Notes under the pieces: generated by a model
What the model was told of the DNA's origin: nothing
Databases searched by the model: none
The model's input: the letters and a program-made list of their open reading frames with translations, nothing else
In this document: in pieces, positions 1-8,928 of the stretch
Layout of the letters: the number at the start of each line of letters is the position of its first letter
Numbering within the stretch: the stretch's first letter is position 1
Translations under genes and position numbers: made by a program
NCBI RefSeq assembly: GCF_001429395.1
Contig: NZ_LMJT01000023.1
Location: 79,631 to 143,630 of the forward strand
From: Allobosea sp. Root381
GTDB lineage: Bacteria; Pseudomonadota; Alphaproteobacteria; Rhizobiales; Beijerinckiaceae
DNA length: 64,000 bases
Direction: 5' to 3'

Positions 1-943
1 GATCGGCCTCGCGGAGCAGTTCGTCGAAATAGGCGATCGTGCGCGAGAGACCATCCGTCAGATCGACGCGCGGCTGCCAGCGAAGGAGCGTCGTCGCGCG
101 CTCGATGTCCGGGCAGCGCTGGCGCGGATCGTCCTGCGGCAGCGGGTGGTAGACGATCGCCGAGCGCGAGCCCGTCAGATCGATGATCGTTTCGGCGAGC
201 TGGCGAACGCTGATTTCATTCGGATTGCCGAGGTTGACCGCGCCGGCGACCGTGCCCGGCACGTTCATGAACTTGACGACGCCTTCGACGAGGTCGTCGA
301 CATAGCAGAAGGAGCGCGTCTGGCTGCCATTGCCATAGAGGGTGATCGGCTCGTTGCGCAGCGCCTGGACGATGAAGTTGGAGACCACCCGCCCATCCTC
401 AGGGTGCATGCGCGGGCCGTATGTGTTGAAGATGCGCACGACGCGGATGTCGATGCCGTGCTGACGCTGGTAGTCGTAGAACAGGGTTTCGGCGCAGCGC
501 TTGCCCTCGTCATAGCAGGCGCGCGGGCCGTTGATGTTGACCATGCCGCGATAGTCTTCACGTTGCGGATGAACCTCGGGATCTCCGTAGACCTCGCTGG
601 TCGATGCCTGGAGGATGCGCGCGCGCAGGCGCTTGGCCAGTCCGAGCATGTTGATGGCGCCGATGACGCTGGTCTTCGTGGTCTGGACCGGATCGTGCTG
701 GTAGTGCACCGGCGATGCGGGGCAGGCGAGGTTGTAGATCTCGTCCACCTCGACATAGAGCGGAAACGTGATGTCGTGCCTGACGACTTCGAAGCGTGGG
801 TTCGCCAGCAAATGTGCGATGTTGGCGCGCGATCCCGTGAAATAGTTATCGAGGCAGAGAACCTCGTCGCCGCCGTCGAGTAATTTCTTGCAAAGGTGAG
901 ATCCAACAAAGCCTGCGCCCCCAGTCACCAGAACTCTTTTCAT
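1..943 (-). CDS. UDP-glucuronate decarboxylase (UDP-xylose synthase), 3' end outside window
   Basis: This extended-SDR nucleotide-sugar enzyme would convert UDP-glucuronate to UDP-xylose for polysaccharide synthesis. The N-terminus [18 protein letters not shown] carries the GxxGxxG NAD-binding motif. [25 protein letters not shown], a YDEGKR active site (the YxxxK motif) and [16 protein letters not shown] are typical of the UXS subfamily. At least 314 codons are present; the usual length is about 315-350, so only the extreme C-terminus should be missing. The ATG at 943 follows a GGGAG motif. It is divergent from the export gene across an AT-rich spacer. The family call is firm; substrate specificity is inferred from the motifs. 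Confidence 0.9.
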   Translation of the reverse strand, partial: MKRVLVTGGAGFVGSHLCKKLLDGGDEVLCLDNYFTGSRANIAHLLANPRFEVVRHDITFPLYVEVDEIYNLACPASPVHYQHDPVQTTKTSVIGAINMLGLAKRLRARILQASTSEVYGDPEVHPQREDYRGMVNINGPRACYDEGKRCAETLFYDYQRQHGIDIRVVRIFNTYGPRMHPEDGRVVSNFIVQALRNEPITLYGNGSQTRSFCYVDDLVEGVVKFMNVPGTVAGAVNLGNPNEISVRQLAETIIDLTGSRSAIVYHPLPQDDPRQRCPDIERATTLLRWQPRVDLTDGLSRTIAYFDELLREAD

Positions 944-1472
944 GTTCTCGCGCTCCCAGCGATCTGTCATTTTATTTAGAAGCTATTTTTTTATTAGTTT
1001 TAAAATCTTTTTGAGATTTGACTCTTATTAAATATTGATTCTCTTTTTAGAAGGCCGCCTTCTTTGAGGTCTCGCCCCTTTCTGTTAACTCATCGTTTAC
1101 TTGAAGGCGCTTGCTGGCAATTGGCGCTTTCGAGGCACCGCTCCAATCTGAGGCCGCTTTTGGGGGTACTCCGTCGCAACGTGGCGGTGAGCGCCGTCTC
1201 GCGCTCCGGACGGCCGGCTCAGCCAAAGCCTCGCCGGGCCCTCCCGCAGGTCCTCGATCCACCGGAATGCGGCCCTGGCGGCAGCCGGTGCCGGCCCTGC
1301 GCCCGCCGCCATGCGGCCGGACCGCGGGGGGGCGGCTCTCGGGAGTAGCCCCATCGCGCTCGCAACCTGCCCCTAAGAGCGCACGGCAAGGCGACGGCCT
1401 GCTCTAGGCTCTCGGCATGTCCTCTCGCCACGTCCATGCCGGGTGGGAGGTCCTGTTTTCGGGGAGACCTCG
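944..1472. other. Divergent intergenic region with AT-rich core
   Basis: About 530 bases separate two divergent polysaccharide genes. Positions about 965-1055 are strikingly AT-rich against the GC-rich surroundings, with long T and A runs, and probably hold one or both promoters. I could not place a convincing -35/-10 pair. The part from about 1060 to 1470 is GC-rich; the open frames there look like chance. Confidence 0.5.
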
Positions 1473-2804
1473 ATGAGACGAAGCGTTGTGTCGGCCGGCA
1501 TCAGCATCATTCGCGCCGACGTTCCCGTCCGGGCCGAAGGAGGGCTCCCGCGTACGGTCGTGCGGCTGATGCGCCTGGTAGTCCTTGCGGCCCTGGCGGC
1601 CGTTCTCCTGATCCCCGCCTTCAAGGTGGCCGCCAACGATCCGCCGGCTTATCGAGTCGCGCCCGGCGATCGCCTCGGAATCGTCGTCTTCGGCCAGACC
1701 GAGCTGTCGGGCGAGTGGATCGTCGACGGTACGCACAGCGTGACCATGCCGCTGATCGGCGCGGTCCCGGTCCGCGGCCTCGGCATCCGGGAGATCGAGC
1801 AGAGTATCGCCCAGCGCCTCGCCCAGGGCTTCGTGCAGAAGCCCATCGTCTCGGTGCGGCTCGCCGAGGCCCGGCCGATCTATGTCGTCGGGGACGTCAA
1901 GACGCCGGGCAGCCATCCCTATCGCTATGGGATCTCTGTGATGGCCGCCGTCGCGCTGTCGGGGGGATTCACCCTGACCGAAGAGCGCGCCCAGGCGGTG
2001 CTTCGGGCGGAATACCTGCAGGCCGACGAGCGCGTGCGGACCCTCGAGGGCACGCGCAATGCGATACTCGCCCGGCGGATCCGGCTGGAGGCGCAACGCG
2101 ACAACCGGTCCTCGCTCGATTTCGCCGGCCTGCCGGCCCCCACTACGGCCGGCGGCGCGCTGGCCGACATCATCAAGGGCGAGGCGGAGATGCATGCCTT
2201 CCAGAACGCGGCCCTGGCGGAACAGGTCGCCCTGGTCGAGCAGCAGCGGCCGAAGCTGGAGGCCGGAAAGCGCTATGTGAGCGAGCAGCTCGCTTCCGAG
2301 AAGCGCCAGCTCGAGCTGATCCAGCAGCATTTGGTCGACTACAACGCCCTGCTGAGCTCGGGCCTGGCGCGCCGCTATACGGGGATCGAGCTGCAGCGCG
2401 AAGAGGCACGAAACCGCGGCAACATCGCCCGTTTCAACGGCGAGATGTCCAACATCGAGGTCAGTCTGGGCGAGCTGGCCATCCGTGTCCGCGATATCCG
2501 CGACATCTATCAGCGTCGGGTCAAGACGGAGCTCCAGGAGACGCTGATGCGTCTGGGCGAAATCGAGGCGGCGCTTCCCGCCGCCCGGGGCACGCGCGAG
2601 CTCAGGCTCCGGCAGGTGGGCTTCGTCGAGGAAGCCGGCGGCGCCCCGCGCCGCGCGCTCTTCGTGAGCCGCGCTGCCGGCGACAAGAGCGAAACCTTCG
2701 CCGTCACAGACACCACGCTCCTGGAGCCCGGCGACATCCTGCGGGTCGAACGCCTGCCCGAGCCGCCCCTGTCCGCCGAGCCTGTTGCGGTCAACTGGCG
2801 TTGA
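1473..2804 (+). CDS. ExoF-like polysaccharide export protein
   Basis: This periplasmic/outer-membrane polysaccharide export protein belongs to the Wza/ExoF family. A hydrophobic segment (about residues 30-50) acts as signal or anchor. It is followed by the polysaccharide-export domain (YRVAPGDRLGIVVFGQ, about 60-145) with an SLBB-like part (IYVVGDVKTPGSHPYRYG). A long charged helical region (about 170-370) is probably coiled coil, as in Sinorhizobium ExoF rather than in the shorter Wza. I chose ATG 1473 over the GTG-type start 30 bases upstream because GGGGAGA lies 5 bases before it, giving 443 residues. It heads the rightward polysaccharide operon and should work with the chain-length protein downstream. 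Confidence 0.85.
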   Translation: MRRSVVSAGISIIRADVPVRAEGGLPRTVVRLMRLVVLAALAAVLLIPAFKVAANDPPAYRVAPGDRLGIVVFGQTELSGEWIVDGTHSVTMPLIGAVPVRGLGIREIEQSIAQRLAQGFVQKPIVSVRLAEARPIYVVGDVKTPGSHPYRYGISVMAAVALSGGFTLTEERAQAVLRAEYLQADERVRTLEGTRNAILARRIRLEAQRDNRSSLDFAGLPAPTTAGGALADIIKGEAEMHAFQNAALAEQVALVEQQRPKLEAGKRYVSEQLASEKRQLELIQQHLVDYNALLSSGLARRYTGIELQREEARNRGNIARFNGEMSNIEVSLGELAIRVRDIRDIYQRRVKTELQETLMRLGEIEAALPAARGTRELRLRQVGFVEEAGGAPRRALFVSRAAGDKSETFAVTDTTLLEPGDILRVERLPEPPLSAEPVAVNWR

Positions 2805-2845
2805 GCTGTGGTGCCTGTCCGACAGTTGCTGAAACGGAGACACGC

Positions 2846-4243
2846 ATGACCATTCCTGTCCGGCCGCTGATCCTGTGCGGGGGAGCCGGCACGCGGCTCT
2901 GGCCCATGTCGCGCGATTCCTTTCCCAAGCAGTTTGCCCTGCGGGTCGGCGACCGCTCGATCTTCCAGCAGACGATCCTGCGGGTGACCGGGCCGGGCTT
3001 CGGCCGCCCGCTGATCATCAGCAACCAGGCCTACCGCTTCATCGTCGAGAAGCAGCTCGCCGAGATCGATGTCGAGGCGGACCTCGTGCTCGAGCCGATG
3101 CGGCGCGACACCGGGCCGGCGATCGTTGCCGCCGCGGCCGTGGCCGGGCGACTCGACCTCGACTGCCCGCTGCTCGTCGTGGCGTCCGACCATGTGGTGC
3201 GGGACACCGAGGCGTTTCGCGCCGCGGTGCTGGCGGGCCTGCCGGCGGTGCTGGCGGGGCGCCTCGTGACCTTCGGCATCATGCCGACGCATCCGGCGAC
3301 GGAGTACGGCTACATCCAGCCGGCGGAAGACCTCGAGGGCGAGGCCCGCGCGGTCGCCAAATTCGTCGAGAAGCCGGATGTCGAGCGCGCGATGCGCTAC
3401 GTGCTCGAGGGTTTCCTGTGGAATTCCGGGAACTTCATGGCGACGGCGCGCACGCTGGTCGAAGAATACGCGACCTTCGTTCCCGACAGCGTCAAGGCCG
3501 TGCTGCTGGCGGCCGATCTCGCCGGGAACGCGTCGGGCGCCTTCGTGCTCGACGCCGAGCACTATGGCAGGGCCGAGCAGCAATCGATCGACTACGCGGT
3601 GATGGAGCGAACCTCGCGCGCCGCTGTCGTGTCGCTCTCCTGCGGCTGGTCCGACGTCGGCAACTGGGACCTGCTCTGGTCCGTGAGCGAGCAGGACAAG
3701 GAGGGCAATGTCAGTCAGGGCCAGGTCATCCTCTCGGATGCGCATCGCTGCTTCGTCTCGACGGACGGGCCGCTGACATCCGTGCTCGGGGTCGACGATC
3801 TCGTGGTGATCGTGAACCGGGACGCCATCCTGGTCGCTGACCGGGCGCGCAGCCGCGAGGTCAAGCAGATCGTCGAGGGGCTACGCCGTGATGGGCGCCA
3901 GGAAGCTGACACGCATCCGCGTGTCTACGGGCCGTGGGGCTGGCAGCAGGTGATGGACCAGGGCGACGACTTTCAGGTCAAGCGTATCGTCGTCAATGCC
4001 AAGGGCCAGCTCGCGCTGCAGAGCCACGGTCGTGCCGAGCATTGGGTCGTGGTCAGCGGGACGGCCCGGGTCACGGTCGGCAAGAAGGTCCGGCTGCTGA
4101 CACCGAACCAGCACGCGCACATCCCCGTCGGTGCGCTCCACAGGCTCGAGAACCCCGGCACCATCCCGGTCGAGCTCGTCGCCGTGCAGCATGGCAGGGC
4201 AGATGGCGCGGTGCGTGCCGAGGACGCCTACCGGCGCATCTGA
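2846..4243 (+). CDS. manC: Mannose-1-phosphate guanylyltransferase / mannose-6-phosphate isomerase
   Basis: This type-II bifunctional enzyme makes GDP-mannose, a sugar donor for the polysaccharide. The N-terminus shows the nucleotidyltransferase signature LCGGAGTRLWPMSRDSFPKQ. FVEKPD and LWNSGNFM follow in the catalytic domain. The C-terminal cupin (about residues 355-465) carries the isomerase signature with LQSHGRAEHWVVVSG and HRLENPG. At 465 residues it has the normal length for ManC/XanB/AlgA. The ATG at 2846 is preceded by GGAGA. It lies 41 bases after the export gene, so co-transcription is likely. Confidence 0.95.
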   Translation: MTIPVRPLILCGGAGTRLWPMSRDSFPKQFALRVGDRSIFQQTILRVTGPGFGRPLIISNQAYRFIVEKQLAEIDVEADLVLEPMRRDTGPAIVAAAAVAGRLDLDCPLLVVASDHVVRDTEAFRAAVLAGLPAVLAGRLVTFGIMPTHPATEYGYIQPAEDLEGEARAVAKFVEKPDVERAMRYVLEGFLWNSGNFMATARTLVEEYATFVPDSVKAVLLAADLAGNASGAFVLDAEHYGRAEQQSIDYAVMERTSRAAVVSLSCGWSDVGNWDLLWSVSEQDKEGNVSQGQVILSDAHRCFVSTDGPLTSVLGVDDLVVIVNRDAILVADRARSREVKQIVEGLRRDGRQEADTHPRVYGPWGWQQVMDQGDDFQVKRIVVNAKGQLALQSHGRAEHWVVVSGTARVTVGKKVRLLTPNQHAHIPVGALHRLENPGTIPVELVAVQHGRADGAVRAEDAYRRI

Positions 4244-4510
4244 CGGGCGTCGCGATGCGGAGCCTTCTCCCCCTGCCGCGCTTGCGGCGGGTTTCCGGTC
4301 CGTGGCGGCGCGGTGCCGGGCGACGCCGAGACGGCTTCCGCAGTGCTCCAACAGGGGGCAATGGGACTACTCCCAGAGCCCCCCTTCCAAGCGCCCGCGC
4401 GAGACCGTCCAATCAACCAAAGCCTGCCCTCGACGGTGGGCCACGAGGCCAAGCCAGGGGGCTGCGGCCGAGCCTCGCCGACCATCATGCCTCTGGACGT
4501 ACGTGCAGCG

Positions 4511-6682
4511 ATGAACCTGGCCTTTCAGAGTCCGATACGGTTGGAAGGTGCCGTCCGGCGGCATGCGGAGAGCGTCGGCTTCGCTGCCATGCTCACCCTG
4601 TGGCGGCACAAGCGTATGATCGTCGCGCTCGTCGTCCTGGCCGCCGCCGCCGCCGTTGCCTTCCTGCTGACGGCCGAAAGGCGCTACACCTCGGCAGCCC
4701 TGGTCCAGGTTGATTTCAGCCGGGACGACCAGGGTGGTGGCGCGAGCCGGCAGCAGCCGCTCGCCTCGCTCGACGTCGGCGCCCTGATCGAGACCGAAGC
4801 CCGCCTTGTCCGCTCGCGAGCCATCGTGAGACAGGTCGCCCAGCGGCTGGCAAGCGAGCACCCGAAAAGTGCGGATGGCCGGGCCGGCACGGCGAGCGAG
4901 CCCGACGAGCGCAGCATCCTGGCGCTGATGCGTGACGTCACGGTCCGCAACGACAGCCGTTCCTATCTGATCGAGATCGGATTCACCGCGAATGATCCGC
5001 AGCGGGCGGCGCGTATCGCCAATCTCTTCGTCGAGGTCTATCTGAAGAACCGTAGCGAGGCGAGCTTCACCGCCTCCCGGCGCGCCAGCGAATGGTACGC
5101 CGCCCAGATCAACGAGACGCGGACCGCGCTGGAAACGGCCGAGACCGCTGCCTCGGAGTACCGTTCGACCCACAACATCGTCGACACCTCCTCCGAAGGC
5201 GGAGTGCTCCTGCAGCAGCAGATGCGCGAGGTCTCGAGCCAGATCATCGCTGCCGGCCTGGCGCGGCTGAACGAGGAGGCGCGGCTGGAGCGGGCGACGC
5301 GCGCTGCCGCGCAGGGCCTTGTCCCGCCCGACGTCGCGGCATTGCCGCAGATCCAGCGGCTGGCGGAAAGCCGCGAGGTGGCGCGCAGGCAGGCAGCCGA
5401 ACTCTCGGCGTCGGTCGGTGAGCGCCATCCCCAGGCCGAGCGCGCCCGCCTGCTGGTGGAGGAGACCGAGCAGCGGCTGCGGGACGAGGTCGCGAAGGCC
5501 GTCGCCGCGATCGCAGTGGATGTGAGCAATGCCCGCAGGGTCGAGGGCGAACTCGACGCAGCCGTTCGCAAGGCGAGGCTCGCCCTGATCGAGGCGAAGG
5601 CGCGCGAGGCCGAACTTCGCACGCTGCAAGGCAAGGCCGAATCCCTGCGCAACCGCCTGAGAACGCTGACCGAGAACCAGGTCCAGGCGCAGGCGCTGGC
5701 CGATCTCAAGCCGGTCGCCGCGCAGGTCATGGTCCCGGCCGAGCCGATCATGACGCCGTCCGGCCCAAAGAAGTCGCTCGTCCTCGGCTTCGCCATCATC
5801 GCAGCCGCGGCGCTCGGTGCCGGCATCGCCTTCCTGCTGGAGCGCCGCGACACCGGCTTCCGCACGGAGGACGAGGTGCTGCGCGAAATCGATTGCCCCT
5901 GCGTCGGCCTCGTGCCGGCCTCCTCGGGCACCTTCGACAGTTTCGATATCGTCGCGCGGCGGGAGGCGATGCGCGCGATCGCGGCGTCGACCGGGCTGAC
6001 CTCGTCCCAGGCCGGCGCGAAGACCGTGCTGGTGACCTCGGCCCTGCCGGGAGAGGGCAAGTCCATGCTGGTGGACTCGCTGGCGTTGAGCCTGATGGAG
6101 ATGGGCCGCAGCGTCCTGATTATCGATGCCTCGCCATGCCGCGAGCTGGACTGCGAGGTCAGGCCGGCGCTGGAGGACATGGTCGTCGATCCGGTGACAC
6201 GCCACCGCTTCCTGGAGAAGGGGGCGGGCGAACCGATACCGGTCCTGCAGCGCCGTAATGCCGACCTGAGCAACAGCCTGCCGATGACGAAGGGCGAGTG
6301 GATCGCGCCGCTCTCCGTCATCCAGCGCCGGACCGGACTCTCGGAAGGCGGCGCGATCTTCGCGCGGGCGGCATTCGGTGACTTCGTCAGGGAGGCCTGC
6401 GGGACCTATGACGTCGTGATCATCGAGGCGCCGCCGGTGACGCTGGTGGCCGATGCGCTGATCCTTGCCCCGTTTGCGGACATCGTCCTGCAGGCGGTGC
6501 GCTGGAACGCGACCCCGAAGGCTTTGGTGGCCGAGACCCTGAAGCGGCTTCGCGATGCATCGGTGCGGGTGCAGGGAATCGTTCTGACCGGCGTCGATTT
6601 CGACAAGTACCAGTCCTATCAGGGCTTTTTCAGAGCCCTCCCGGCGAAGAAGAGCCGCCAGTATTACGCGACGTTCGACTGA
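4511..6682 (+). CDS. ExoP/GumC-like polysaccharide co-polymerase with degenerate tyrosine-kinase domain
   Basis: This inner-membrane Wzz/Wzc-type protein should set chain length and couple synthesis to export. TM1 is about residues 36-54, followed by a periplasmic helical domain with coiled coil (about 230-410), TM2 about 422-445, and a cytoplasmic P-loop domain. Walker A GEGKS is at 514-518. The second motif reads IIDAS (D539) where BY-kinases have DxD, and Walker B reads VIIEAPP (E639) instead of the usual IID-PP. The last 25 residues hold only four tyrosines. Kinase activity is therefore doubtful. ATG 4511 gives 723 residues; ATG 4487 is possible. The 267-base gap after manC is GC-rich and shows no clear gene. 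Confidence 0.85.
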   Translation: MNLAFQSPIRLEGAVRRHAESVGFAAMLTLWRHKRMIVALVVLAAAAAVAFLLTAERRYTSAALVQVDFSRDDQGGGASRQQPLASLDVGALIETEARLVRSRAIVRQVAQRLASEHPKSADGRAGTASEPDERSILALMRDVTVRNDSRSYLIEIGFTANDPQRAARIANLFVEVYLKNRSEASFTASRRASEWYAAQINETRTALETAETAASEYRSTHNIVDTSSEGGVLLQQQMREVSSQIIAAGLARLNEEARLERATRAAAQGLVPPDVAALPQIQRLAESREVARRQAAELSASVGERHPQAERARLLVEETEQRLRDEVAKAVAAIAVDVSNARRVEGELDAAVRKARLALIEAKAREAELRTLQGKAESLRNRLRTLTENQVQAQALADLKPVAAQVMVPAEPIMTPSGPKKSLVLGFAIIAAAALGAGIAFLLERRDTGFRTEDEVLREIDCPCVGLVPASSGTFDSFDIVARREAMRAIAASTGLTSSQAGAKTVLVTSALPGEGKSMLVDSLALSLMEMGRSVLIIDASPCRELDCEVRPALEDMVVDPVTRHRFLEKGAGEPIPVLQRRNADLSNSLPMTKGEWIAPLSVIQRRTGLSEGGAIFARAAFGDFVREACGTYDVVIIEAPPVTLVADALILAPFADIVLQAVRWNATPKALVAETLKRLRDASVRVQGIVLTGVDFDKYQSYQGFFRALPAKKSRQYYATFD

Positions 6683-6690
6683 AATCCGGC

Positions 6691-6703
6691 GGAGGTGATC
6701 TTG
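6691..6703 (+). promoter_or_regulatory. Ribosome-binding site deciding a TTG start
   Basis: GGAGG (6691-6695) stands 5 bases before TTG 6701. The GTG at 6695 overlaps the Shine-Dalgarno itself and cannot use it, and ATG 6722 would remove the strand before the NAD motif. TTG is therefore the best start for the epimerase. Confidence 0.6.
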
Positions 6704-7666
6704 TACAATCAAAAACGGATCATGATCACCGGCGGCAACGGCTATGTCGGCCGCCAGGTTACGCGACGTCTCTATGACCGGCATGAGGTCTGCGTCGTCG
6801 ACAATATCCGCTACGGGCAGGTCCGCTTTGCGGAGGATGAACTCGCGAAGTTTCGCCTGAAGCGGACCGACATCAACGACCAGGCCGCGATCGCCGATGT
6901 CGTCGCGGATTTCTGCCCCGACGTGATCGTCCATCTGGCGGCGATCCACTACATCCCCGAATGCGAGCAGCTGCCGGCGATGGCGACACAGACCAATGTG
7001 CTGGGGGTGATGAACCTGCTCCTGGCTGCGCCCGCCGGATCGCGCTTCGTCTATGCGAGCAGCGGCGCGGTCTACAAGCCGGACACGCAGCCCCATTGCG
7101 AGGGCTCGGCGCTGCTCGAGCCGAGCGACATCTACGGCATGAACAAGCTGCATGGCGAACATTACGTCCGCTATCTCGCCGCGCAGCGCTCGCTGGCGGC
7201 GGTGGCGGTGCGGCTCTTCAACGTCGTCGGCCCCGGCGAAACCAACCCGCATCTGCTGCCGGAGATCGTCGCCCAGCTCAAGGCGGGGCGGACCACGATC
7301 CGGCTCGGCAACCGCTGGCCGAAGCGGGACTACATCCATGTCGAGGATGCCGCGCGCGGCTTCGCCACCATCGCCACGGACGACACGCTGGTCGAGGGCG
7401 CGACCGTGACGGTCAATCTCGGCACGTCGCATCCCTATTCGGTCGACGAGATCCTGCTCAAGCTGCGCGATATCGCCCAGATCGGCTTCACGCTTGAGCA
7501 GGACAGCGCGCGGGTGCGCGCCGTAGACCGGCCCTTCCTCGCCGCCGACACGACGCAAATCCGCCGGCGTTTCGGCTGGGAGCCGGCCTTCACCATCGAC
7601 GATGCCCTGCAGGATCTCTGGCGCGAGCCGGACCTCTCGGCATCCCTGACCGCGAAGTATCTGTGA
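6701..7666 (+). CDS. NAD-dependent epimerase/dehydratase (extended SDR, GalE-like)
   Basis: This nucleotide-sugar epimerase or dehydratase has 321 residues. IMITGGNGYVGRQV is the GxxGxxG NAD-binding motif. YASSGAVYKPD supplies the catalytic serine region, and YGMNK is the YxxxK pair. RLFNVVGPGE and RDYIHVEDAARG are typical GalE-family segments. The exact sugar cannot be read from sequence. It follows the co-polymerase by 18 bases and overlaps the next gene by one base, so it belongs to the polysaccharide operon. Confidence 0.85.
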   Translation: MYNQKRIMITGGNGYVGRQVTRRLYDRHEVCVVDNIRYGQVRFAEDELAKFRLKRTDINDQAAIADVVADFCPDVIVHLAAIHYIPECEQLPAMATQTNVLGVMNLLLAAPAGSRFVYASSGAVYKPDTQPHCEGSALLEPSDIYGMNKLHGEHYVRYLAAQRSLAAVAVRLFNVVGPGETNPHLLPEIVAQLKAGRTTIRLGNRWPKRDYIHVEDAARGFATIATDDTLVEGATVTVNLGTSHPYSVDEILLKLRDIAQIGFTLEQDSARVRAVDRPFLAADTTQIRRRFGWEPAFTIDDALQDLWREPDLSASLTAKYL

Positions 7667-8928
7667 TGAGGGTCCTCGCCGCCATCGTGGCGCCGCCACA
7701 CATGTCGGTCAGCGGTGCCGGACGCGCCGCCGAGCAGCTCAGCGTCGCGCTTGCCGAGTACTGCGACATGACCATCGCCAGCATGATGGGTCCGCAGGCG
7801 GGCGGTGCGGAGGAGGGCAGGGTGCGCCGGCTGCCGGTGAAGGCGACGCTGCCGCCGCTGCTGCCCTGGCAGCGCCTGTCGAACCGCTACCGGACGCTGT
7901 TCTACCGATCCGATATCCCGCAGCTGATCGCCAAGGGCGGCTTCGACCTTGTGCACATTCACAATCCGATGCCGGCGCTGGAAATGGCGCGCATCGCCCG
8001 CGCCTGCCGGAGGGCAGGCATTCCCTATGTCGTCTCCACGCATGGCTTCAACGAGATCCACAACGGCGCGCGAATCTACGGCTTCGGGCCGCTGAAGCGC
8101 CTGGTCTGGCAGGAACTGGTGACGAGGCCGGTGCATCAGGCCGTCCGCCATGCCGCCGCCGTCTTCACGCTGTCGCCGGCCGATGACGAGATCGTCCGGC
8201 AGATGGGCTTTGCCGGCGATGCGCTGGTGAACGTGCCTAATGGCGTGCCCGTGCCGCGCCCTGCCGATCCGGCCGGGGATGTGGCGGCCTGGCAGCGCCT
8301 CGGCATCGGCGAGCGCCGCCCGGGCCAGCTCACCTGCATGTTCCTGGCGAACCATACGCCGAACAAGGGGCTGCCGGTGCTGCTGTCGGCCTTTGCGCGC
8401 TTGACCTGCCCGTTCCAGCTGATCGTCGGTGGCGAGACGCGCACGGAGATCGACTATGGGCTGGCCTCCCTTCTCAAGGGGCCCGACCAGCGCATCGTGA
8501 TCACCGGGCGGCTCTCCGACGAGGATGTCGCGGCGCTGTACCGACGGGCCGATCTCTTCGTCTTCCCGACGCTCGCCGACACGTTCCCGCTGGCGATCCT
8601 GGAGGCGATGTCCCACGGCGTTCCGGTCCTCGCCTCGGCGGTGGGTGGCATCCCGCATCAGGTCGGCAAGGACTACGGCAGGCTGGTCAAGCCCGGGCAG
8701 GTCGAGGAACTCGCCGCCGCGCTCGACGATCTCGCGCAAGATCCCGACAGACTCGCCGAAATGGGGCGCCTGGCGCGGGCCCATGTCGCGGCGAATTACA
8801 CCTGGGAGAGCGCTGCGCGGCGCGCCTTCACCGAATACGAGCGCCTGTTACGGCCTGCGCCGGCCGTACGATCTCCGGCGCGGCCGGTTGCACCCACCCT
8901 TCGCCAGCAGAGAGGACGGCCCGCATGA
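7666..8928 (+). CDS. GT4-family glycosyltransferase
   Basis: This cytoplasmic glycosyltransferase has a GT-B fold and should add a sugar to the lipid-linked repeat unit. The N-terminus (VLAAIVAPPHMSVSGAGRAA) resembles the acceptor-binding loop of GT4 enzymes. STHGFNEIHNGARIYG lies in the first domain. NHTPNKGLPVLLSAFARL and FPTLADTFPLAILEAMSHG give the donor-binding E-x7-E region near residues 300-315. Its ATG overlaps the stop of the preceding epimerase (TGATG), so translation is probably coupled. Donor and acceptor are unknown; GDP-mannose is plausible given manC nearby. Confidence 0.85.
   Translation: MRVLAAIVAPPHMSVSGAGRAAEQLSVALAEYCDMTIASMMGPQAGGAEEGRVRRLPVKATLPPLLPWQRLSNRYRTLFYRSDIPQLIAKGGFDLVHIHNPMPALEMARIARACRRAGIPYVVSTHGFNEIHNGARIYGFGPLKRLVWQELVTRPVHQAVRHAAAVFTLSPADDEIVRQMGFAGDALVNVPNGVPVPRPADPAGDVAAWQRLGIGERRPGQLTCMFLANHTPNKGLPVLLSAFARLTCPFQLIVGGETRTEIDYGLASLLKGPDQRIVITGRLSDEDVAALYRRADLFVFPTLADTFPLAILEAMSHGVPVLASAVGGIPHQVGKDYGRLVKPGQVEELAAALDDLAQDPDRLAEMGRLARAHVAANYTWESAARRAFTEYERLLRPAPAVRSPARPVAPTLRQQRGRPA

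Noticed and set aside
4367-7699. Very long open frame (about 1110 codons) on the minus strand
   Set aside because: It is antisense to the co-polymerase and epimerase genes, is rich in Arg, Asp, Gly and His as expected for shadow frames in high-GC DNA, and resembles no family.
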